Origin: a virus | DNA: 34,792 nucleotides | Strand: one strand, 5' to 3' | Virus record (IMG/VR): IMGVR_UViG_3300021373_001198 | Span: 1 to 34,792 of that record | Shown: in pieces, positions 30,825 to 34,792 of the stretch | Position numbering within the stretch: the stretch's first letter is position 1 | Layout: each line of letters opens with the position of its first letter | Position numbers and translations under genes: made by a program | The notes under the pieces: model-generated | Seen by the model: only the letters and a program-made list of their open reading frames with translations | Told to the model about the DNA's origin: nothing | The model's database searches: none

Positions 30825-30964
30825 ATAACGTAGAAATTAAACCAACAAAGAAAGACTATTTTAGATTATTCCTAAATGGAGTAGATGTAACAGGTGAACA
30901 AGAAAGAAGTACTTTTAGACATATCCTAGAGGTAATTGATAACGGAATAGGAACAGGATTATAA
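30821..30964 (+). CDS. Small hypothetical protein (47 aa)
   Basis: The product begins MNNVEIKPTKKDYFRLFLNG and ends GIGTGL. It starts in an ATGA overlap with the previous gene and ends 2 nt before the next, so it fits the compact operon. Strand-turn-strand-helix pattern; no family recognised. Confidence 0.6.
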   Translation: MNNVEIKPTKKDYFRLFLNGVDVTGEQERSTFRHILEVIDNGIGTGL

Positions 30965-30966
30965 TT

Positions 30967-31323
30967 ATGGAAGTAAGTAAAGAACAAATTAGCTTTCTAA
31001 AAGCAGTATTAACGTCTCAGTTGCTATTAGAGGCAAATGAAGAGTTAGTTTTAACAACAAGGTACAATAATGCCTTAAAACAGCAGATAAATAGAGTAAA
31101 TAGGATGTTAGAACCTATTGTAAGAGAGAATTTTGACTCTGTATACAATACTGACCCTGAAATGGCTACAAACATACTTAATAAGATAGACTCTATCATA
31201 AATAAGGTAGCTAATCTAGATATAGATGAGTTAGTAATAGTAGATGCTGTAGTAGACAAGTACCTAGATAACAAAGAATGGTTCTTGAAACATGCAGAAA
31301 GTGAATTTTTAAGAATAGATTAA
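30967..31323 (+). CDS. Helical hypothetical protein (118 aa)
   Basis: An all-helical 118-aa protein (EVSKEQISFLKAVLTSQLLL onward) with heptad-like leucine/isoleucine spacing through ALKQQINRVNRMLEPIV and LNKIDSIINKVANLDI. Probably dimeric. Acidic overall; no enzymatic motif. Function unknown. Confidence 0.65.
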   Translation: MEVSKEQISFLKAVLTSQLLLEANEELVLTTRYNNALKQQINRVNRMLEPIVRENFDSVYNTDPEMATNILNKIDSIINKVANLDIDELVIVDAVVDKYLDNKEWFLKHAESEFLRID

Positions 31324-31324
31324 T

Positions 31325-31474
31325 ATGCAAAAAAGAATATGCGACTGCTGGTTAAGAGTTGGTGGTTGCTTTTGCGAACTAATAACAACAGAAAATAATG
31401 GAAACACAGATAATGGAACAAAAACTAATAACAAAGCAAGACATAATAAACGAAGTAATAAGTCAAGTAAATGA
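31325..31474 (+). CDS. Possible small Cys-rich protein (49 aa)
   Basis: The frame begins MQKRICDCWLRVGGCFCELI, with four cysteines in CxC and CxC pairs, followed by a low-complexity N/K/T tail that lies antagonistically over the start of the DnaA-like gene (overlap 77 nt). The Cys-rich head occupies exactly the gap between genes; the tail may be incidental. Uncertain. Confidence 0.4.
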   Translation: MQKRICDCWLRVGGCFCELITTENNGNTDNGTKTNNKARHNKRSNKSSK

Positions 31475-31835
31475 TTTTTTCGCTACAGACTGTACTCAGA
31501 ACAATAGAAGAAGAGATGTAGTAATCCCTAGAATGTATGCTTGTTGTATTATATCGGAAGTTATGCCTAGCTTAACACTAAGTGAGATAGGTAAAGCGTT
31601 TAATGTTAGTCATTGTACTATCATACACTACAAGAAAAAGATAGAAGATATGCTAAGTGTATATCCTAGAGAAAGGATGAACTACATAAGGATAAAATCA
31701 TTGGTAGAGAAATCAGACGTATACAAAAACTCTGAGTTTGTTAAATCAATTACTCAACAAACATTACTAATGGAATTGTATGATAAAATCTTATCTAAAG
31801 ATATACATGAACTAAGAGAACTATTAGCTAAATAA
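31398..31835 (+). CDS. DnaA domain IV-like DNA-binding protein
   Basis: Residues ~38-86 (RRDVVIPRMYACCIISEVMP, SLTLSEIGKAFNVSHCTIIH, YKKKIEDML) match the C-terminal DNA-binding domain of DnaA: the basic loop, the 'LSEIGKAF' helix and the 'xHxTxIHxxKKI' recognition helix. No AAA+ ATPase part exists, so this cannot open an origin like DnaA but could bind DnaA-box-like sites or repress. It might bind the 19-bp iterons at 1172-1473. A second Met at residue 6 is an alternative start. Confidence 0.75.
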   Translation: METQIMEQKLITKQDIINEVISQVNDFFATDCTQNNRRRDVVIPRMYACCIISEVMPSLTLSEIGKAFNVSHCTIIHYKKKIEDMLSVYPRERMNYIRIKSLVEKSDVYKNSEFVKSITQQTLLMELYDKILSKDIHELRELLAK

Positions 31836-31836
31836 T

Positions 31837-32187
31837 ATGAATACAAGAGAAAAATACGCAGAGATGCAAGAAGAGAAAGATATCCTTAGTGGATTTAATA
31901 AAGTTCCAGACAGAAAAGGTATGCCAGTATTTACAGGTGTACTAAAATACTTCCCTAATGCCTTAAAAGAGGTGTCTAAGTGTTCTAAAGCTGGTAACGA
32001 CCAACATCATCCAGACAAACCTCTTCATTGGGATAAGAATAAGTCTACAGATGATTATGATGCTTTATGCAGACACTTAATTGACCATACACTAAATCCT
32101 ATTGATGATGATGGACAACTACATTTAACTAAAGTAGCTTGGAGAGCATTAGCAGGATTAGAAAGATACTTAACTGATAAGAAATAA
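31837..32187 (+). CDS. dATP/dGTP diphosphohydrolase-like protein (DUF5664/PF18909-like)
   Basis: The 116-aa protein has the family pattern: DRKGMPVFTGVLKYFPNALKEVS, KPLHWDKNKSTDDYDALCRHL, and GQLHLTKVAWRALAGLE, with D/H/E residues arranged as in the MazG-like all-alpha NTP pyrophosphatases. Phage members remove dATP or dGTP pools or serve modified-base pathways. No purine-substituting genes (PurZ, DatZ) are visible. It starts 1 nt after the DnaA-like stop. Confidence 0.7.
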   Translation: MNTREKYAEMQEEKDILSGFNKVPDRKGMPVFTGVLKYFPNALKEVSKCSKAGNDQHHPDKPLHWDKNKSTDDYDALCRHLIDHTLNPIDDDGQLHLTKVAWRALAGLERYLTDKK

Positions 32188-32189
32188 TT

Positions 32190-32348
32190 ATGTACAGAAA
32201 GAAACTAATACAAAAATTACAACAATTAATAGACAGATTACCTGCTTGTAAAAAGAGACAGGAGGCTAAGAAAGATTTACTGGATTTAAAACTAAGTAAA
32301 ACTGACTACCATTACATATCACTACAAAATAAATATAGAGATTTATAA
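32190..32348 (+). CDS. Small basic helical protein (52 aa)
   Basis: A lysine-rich 52-aa product (MYRKKLIQKLQQLIDRLPAC onward) predicted as two helices. It starts 2 nt after the diphosphohydrolase stop. It may bind nucleic acid, but no family is recognised. Confidence 0.55.
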   Translation: MYRKKLIQKLQQLIDRLPACKKRQEAKKDLLDLKLSKTDYHYISLQNKYRDL

Positions 32349-32356
32349 TAAATAGA

Positions 32357-32500
32357 ATGACAGAGGAACAAGCAGAAGCTGGAAGAAGCGTATATCAATC
32401 ATTAGTAATCAACTTACCAAAAGGATATTCAGAAGGAGAACCGTTGTATCTTGCTGAAGGACTATGGGTGTATCCTGATGGAAGAATGCAGGAATTATAA
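32357..32500 (+). CDS. Small hypothetical protein (47 aa), last gene of the rightward operon
   Basis: A 47-aa product beginning MTEEQAEAGRSVYQSLVINL, with a compact beta C-terminus (GLWVYPDGRMQEL). It follows the previous gene by 8 nt and precedes the hairpin at 32520-32550. No family recognised. Confidence 0.55.
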   Translation: MTEEQAEAGRSVYQSLVINLPKGYSEGEPLYLAEGLWVYPDGRMQEL

Positions 32501-32519
32501 ATAAAACCTATAGTAGTAT

Positions 32520-32550
32520 AGCCTATTATAATATTTTTCTATAGTAGGCT
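32520..32550 (+). terminator. Hairpin at the end of the rightward operon
   Basis: AGCCTATTATA (32520-32530) pairs with TATAGTAGGCT (32540-32550) over 11 bp with one G-U and a T-rich 9-nt loop. It lies 19 nt after the last stop codon. No T tract follows, so termination may be weak, factor-dependent or the element may be an RNA-stability hairpin. The late promoter E starts 11 nt further on. Confidence 0.55.
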
Positions 32551-32561
32551 GTATCTACCAA

Positions 32562-32588
32562 ACAAAAATAAAAAAATACGTTATCTTA
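32562..32588 (+). promoter_or_regulatory. Putative phage late promoter E (facing a gene-free region)
   Basis: ACAAAA (32562-32567), 10 nt, ACGTTATCTTA (32578-32588) on the plus strand, the only rightward copy. It is identical in core to copies A, B and C. Nothing resembling a gene follows for about 500 nt, so its transcript would be non-coding or regulatory. Confidence 0.75.
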
Positions 32589-33101
32589 ATATAACAATCA
32601 CAGATGAGGTTCTGTATAACCCTCCAAACTTTAGTCACAATCGTAAGGCTATTGGCTCAGATACAATAAACCTCCTTAGGAACTGCACTTATAACCTTTA
32701 TTGTTTTCGTACTCAGCACCCAGTAAGTATCCAACCTAACGAGTATCCTCATGCTAATAAGTTAACTAGCAATAACAACAACAAAAAAACAATAGGAGGG
32801 TGCATAAATTACTTTCCAAATAAACCTATGCGATATATCTTGAATTCATTGAAATGGGTTACTACACATCCCAATCCTTCGATTTACGTTGAATTCATTT
32901 AATTGAGTTACTACGATATCACACTATTCATATCACGTCAAATAAGCCATTCTAAGCGATTATAATTGTGTTACTGGTATGTTAGTATACATTGAGTTGA
33001 TTAAGTTGATTAGAGGGCTTAAAAATGAGTTTAAAAGTTGGGTTTAACTTTATAAATAATTCTCATATTGTTTTTACTATAGTTTACAAAATATTTGTAA
33101 T
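32589..33101 (+). ncRNA. Candidate phage late non-coding RNA / intergenic region without genes
   Basis: No frame on either strand exceeds about 25 codons (the best are 21 and 24). The region is less AT-biased than other gaps and contains two 26-bp repeats (32840, 32889), a 13-bp third relative (32963) and possible long-range pairing, such as ACCCTCC near 32620 with GGAGGGT near 32797. With promoter E at its head, it may be a structured late RNA; alternatively it may be an origin or packaging site. Evidence is indirect. Confidence 0.45.
32840..32914 (+). repeat. Imperfect 26-bp direct repeats in the gene-free region
   Basis: TTGAATTCATT-initiated units at 32840-32865 and 32889-32914 match at 23 of 26 positions and both end GTTACTAC; a shorter relative (TAATTGTGTTACT) follows at 32963-32975. 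All have the same orientation with about 49-nt spacing. Confidence 0.75.
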
Positions 33102-33127
33102 AAAAAAAGCACCTGCTAAAAGGTGCT
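33102..33127 (-). terminator. Intrinsic terminator of the leftward small-gene operon
   Basis: On the minus strand AGCACCT pairs perfectly with AGGTGCT around a 6-nt loop, directly followed by seven T's. It lies 25 nt after the stop of the last small gene (33152) and marks the end of the operon that starts at 964-993 across the circular join. Confidence 0.92.
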
Positions 33128-33151
33128 ATTTGTGTAGTTTATTAATTGTTT

Positions 33152-33310
33152 TTATTCTATTTGTTCGTAGCCAATAACCTCAACAAATCCTCTGTTTAAA
33201 CTATTGGTGAGTTGTTTATATATTTTTGTTCGTTTTGGGTACTTACATTGTCTTACTCCTGCAATGTGTTTTGTGCCTCCTTCTTTAAAATAGTAGTGAA
33301 ATTGTATCAT
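33152..33310 (-). CDS. Small basic hypothetical protein (52 aa)
   Basis: The product begins MIQFHYYFKEGGTKHIAGVR and continues basic, ending FVEVIGYEQIE. It is the last gene before the terminator at 33102-33127 and follows its neighbour by 6 nt. A compact alpha/beta pattern; no family recognised. Confidence 0.65.
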   Translation of the reverse strand: MIQFHYYFKEGGTKHIAGVRQCKYPKRTKIYKQLTNSLNRGFVEVIGYEQIE

Positions 33311-33316
33311 GATTTT

Positions 33317-33478
33317 TTATTTACTTAATTGTTTTATTATCTTATTATAAATTTTCTTTGCATCTTTATTACTTTTTTCGTTAAGCATTGAAGCAATTAA
33401 AATACTTATGATTTGCTTTTGTTCGTACTCATAAAGACAAAGTATTTCTTTTATTATTTGTTCTGTTCTTTTGTTCAT
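33317..33478 (-). CDS. Small helical hypothetical protein (53 aa)
   Basis: The product begins MNKRTEQIIKEILCLYEYEQ and is lysine-rich and helical throughout. It lies 13 nt after the 59-aa gene and 6 nt before the 52-aa gene. No family recognised. Confidence 0.6.
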   Translation of the reverse strand: MNKRTEQIIKEILCLYEYEQKQIISILIASMLNEKSNKDAKKIYNKIIKQLSK

Positions 33479-33491
33479 TGTGTTGTATTTT

Positions 33492-33671
33492 TTACATTCT
33501 TAATTTTATTTGATTATAAACTAAATTATAAAGGTGTTGACTATCTTTAAAGTTTAAGTTATTACCTGAATATGTGCTAAAATCATCAACAACCTTTTTA
33601 AATATTATATCCTCTAAATTGTATTGTATTATATTATCAGCACATTGTATTATTTTTTCTCTTTGTGTCAT
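33492..33671 (-). CDS. Small hypothetical protein (59 aa)
   Basis: The product begins MTQREKIIQCADNIIQYNLE and ends LVYNQIKLRM. Charged and helical, one cysteine. It starts 1 nt after the stop of the gene at 33673-33867. No family recognised. Confidence 0.6.
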   Translation of the reverse strand: MTQREKIIQCADNIIQYNLEDIIFKKVVDDFSTYSGNNLNFKDSQHLYNLVYNQIKLRM

Positions 33672-33672
33672 C

Positions 33673-33867
33673 TTAATAGTTGTTTAAATAGTTTGTGATT
33701 GCGTCGTATTCGCTTAAATTATATTCATCATTATAATCAGAATTAAAAAACTCATCGTAATACTTAGGCACTAGATTGAAAGCCAAATCATAAGATAAAT
33801 TTTTCAATGGGTGCTTTGTGTCTGTCACCTGTGTTAAGTTGTAAAATAAAAATTCGTTGTAGTTCAT
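33673..33867 (-). CDS. Small acidic hypothetical protein (64 aa)
   Basis: A 64-aa product beginning MNYNEFLFYNLTQVTDTKHP, rich in Asn, Asp and Tyr (YDEFFNSDYNDEYNLSEYD). Its start codon overlaps the stop of the 68-aa gene by one base (33867). Acidic aromatic surface might mimic DNA, but this is only a guess. Confidence 0.6.
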   Translation of the reverse strand: MNYNEFLFYNLTQVTDTKHPLKNLSYDLAFNLVPKYYDEFFNSDYNDEYNLSEYDAITNYLNNY

Positions 33868-34073
33868 TATATTTCAATTGTTAATTTATTAATATTTGGT
33901 TTTATTATTTCTGTTAACCTGAACTGTTGATATTTCAAACGGTACCTTGTCAGGTCGTTAGTTAATTTATAATTAGTTATTTTTTCATTTTCAGTATTGA
34001 ATAATAAAAATACTTTTTTTGTGTTACTTAATTTTAATAGTAAGTTTAAATTAATCTTATATTTTTTTTGCAT
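33867..34073 (-). CDS. Small basic hypothetical protein (68 aa)
   Basis: The product begins MQKKYKINLNLLLKLSNTKK and alternates strands and basic loops (FLLFNTENEKI, TRYRLKYQQFRLTEII). It lies 18 nt after the Gp88-like gene. Its start has the TATCATG ending also seen before the genes at 330 and 929. No family recognised. Confidence 0.6.
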   Translation of the reverse strand: MQKKYKINLNLLLKLSNTKKVFLLFNTENEKITNYKLTNDLTRYRLKYQQFRLTEIIKPNINKLTIEI

Positions 34074-34091
34074 GATATTGTTTTTTATTTA

Positions 34092-34792
34092 TTAATAGTT
34101 ATTTATTACAAAACCTGTTTTGTCTGTCTTTGCTTTTCCTTTTGCTTTTAAGCCTAAAATAAAACCTTTGTATTTTAACATTTCGTTATCTGTTTTATCA
34201 CCGTCAACAACTGGGATGCCTTTGTACGATTTTGGCAAAGAACCATTAAAAACGGCCGAAACATTTGCGCCATATTGTACGGCCTTAAAAATATCCTTTT
34301 CGTTATCCTCAGCCCTCGAAAATGTTAACGTGTAGTTTCTGTTATCCTGATATTTTTTTACCTTGCCTAAAATTTTTGTATAGTCATAGAAATGTAAATT
34401 TTTATAATTGTTTATATTAAAATTGGCATACTTTCTTAACAGGTAAATAAAATCTAGGTCGCTAGTTCCGTTTAGTCTTATCAAAGTTTGATTTATATTT
34501 TTACTTGCCTTTTTATCAATCTTTATTAATTCATTGGCCAATTGAATAACGAAACCTTTTTTGTCATGCAAAAAATATTCGGTTTTGTTTTGCCTTGCTT
34601 TTATTACATTTGAGAAAGCGCCACGCCCAGCAGTAAATAAACAAGCCTTTGCGCAACCTTTTGAGGCCTTTGGGCAAATGTTTATTCCTTTGCTGTTTTG
34701 ATTGTAAGGCGCTAGATATAAAATGTATGTATCCTGTTCGTTTTTATTTGTCTTTGCGTTTGTGTTTCCTTTGCTTATAAGGTTTTTTGGTT
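34092..34792 (-). CDS. Gp88/DUF7227-like protein (main part; N-terminus continues at 1-150)
   Basis: Here the gene runs off the right edge; with the 50 codons at 1-150 it gives 236 aa. Visible features are the cysteine cluster CPKASKGCAKACLF with TAGRGAFSN, a segment KARQNKTEYFLHDKKGF, a helical core RLNGTSDLDFIYLLRKYA, and LTFSRAEDNEKDIFKAVQYG. These follow the order of phage Gp88-like/DUF7227 proteins as I recall them, common in phages and plasmids of Bacteroidota but without a known reaction. The right-hand repeat copy carries one base change (CTT-TTA to CTT-ATA, Leu to Ile). Confidence 0.75.
   Translation of the reverse strand, partial: PKNLISKGNTNAKTNKNEQDTYILYLAPYNQNSKGINICPKASKGCAKACLFTAGRGAFSNVIKARQNKTEYFLHDKKGFVIQLANELIKIDKKASKNINQTLIRLNGTSDLDFIYLLRKYANFNINNYKNLHFYDYTKILGKVKKYQDNRNYTLTFSRAEDNEKDIFKAVQYGANVSAVFNGSLPKSYKGIPVVDGDKTDNEMLKYKGFILGLKAKGKAKTDKTGFVINNY
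34653..34792. repeat. Terminal direct repeat, right copy
   Basis: Same 140 bases as 1-140 with one mismatch at 34778. See the left copy for interpretation. Confidence 0.9.

Noticed and set aside
31837-32187. Marker for a 2-aminoadenine (Z) genome
   Set aside because: The diphosphohydrolase-like protein alone is insufficient; no PurZ, DatZ or dedicated polymerase gene is present.
32589-33101. tRNA gene in the gene-free region
   Set aside because: No cloverleaf with acceptor stem and T-loop consensus could be drawn; no tRNA was recognised anywhere in the window.
1-34792. Integrase, repressor or attachment site (temperate lifestyle)
   Set aside because: No tyrosine or serine recombinase, transposase, CI-like repressor or attL/attR-like pair was found; a lytic or host-dependent lifestyle is more likely.

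Overview
This window reads as a complete genome of a tailed phage (siphovirus-like Caudoviricetes) infecting a member of the Bacteroidota, probably a flavobacterium. The first 140 bases recur at the right end (34653-34792) with one mismatch, and one gene reads in frame across that join, so the molecule is circular or circularly permuted with a unique length of about 34,652 bp. The host assignment rests on three things: exact Bacteroidota housekeeping promoters (TTTG or TTG, 19 nt, TAnnTTTG), a DUF3127-type SSB, and tail and lysis proteins of types I know from flavobacterial phages. The DNA is strongly AT-rich.

Layout. (1) A leftward cassette of small genes starts from a host-type promoter at 964-993, crosses the circular join and ends at a terminator at 33102-33127; it holds nine genes, including a Gp88/DUF7227-like protein. 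(2) A small rightward gene (1256-1432) is bracketed by three tandem dimers of a 19-bp repeat. (3) A leftward early/replication block runs from a host-type promoter at 8762-8792: ERF annealing protein, SSB, RecA-like ATPase, metallophosphoesterase, PD-(D/E)XK-like protein, RusA-like resolvase, a phage sigma factor and a 5' nuclease. Terminase small and large subunits follow at 3067-1474. (4) The leftward late region (29984 to 9660) carries tail chaperones, tail terminator-like and gp10-like proteins, distal tail and tip proteins, tape measure, protease, scaffold, capsid, major tail protein, portal, head-tail adaptor, a 1195-aa receptor-binding fibre and a lysis cassette. (5) A rightward early operon (30070-32500) begins at a host-type promoter and includes a DnaA-domain-IV-like protein and a dATP/dGTP diphosphohydrolase-like protein. 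(6) 32501-33101 has no convincing gene.

The most interesting signal is a bipartite motif, ACAAAA-N10/11-ACGTTATCTTA, found five times. Four copies lie directly upstream of the four packaging and structural blocks (before 3067, 17981, 21753 and 29984), and none precedes the replication genes. The phage encodes its own sigma-70-like protein (4715-5254), so the motif is best explained as its late promoter. The fifth copy is on the plus strand at 32562-32588 and faces the 500-nt gene-free region, predicting a phage-specific late non-coding RNA. In two copies the motif ends 2 nt before the ATG, pointing to leaderless late mRNAs.

Other notable points are a probable -1 ribosomal frameshift on nine T's in the tail-assembly chaperone, a second M15-peptidase-like protein that has lost two of three zinc ligands, a secreted thioredoxin-like protein without cysteines, and several small genes that overlap their neighbours.
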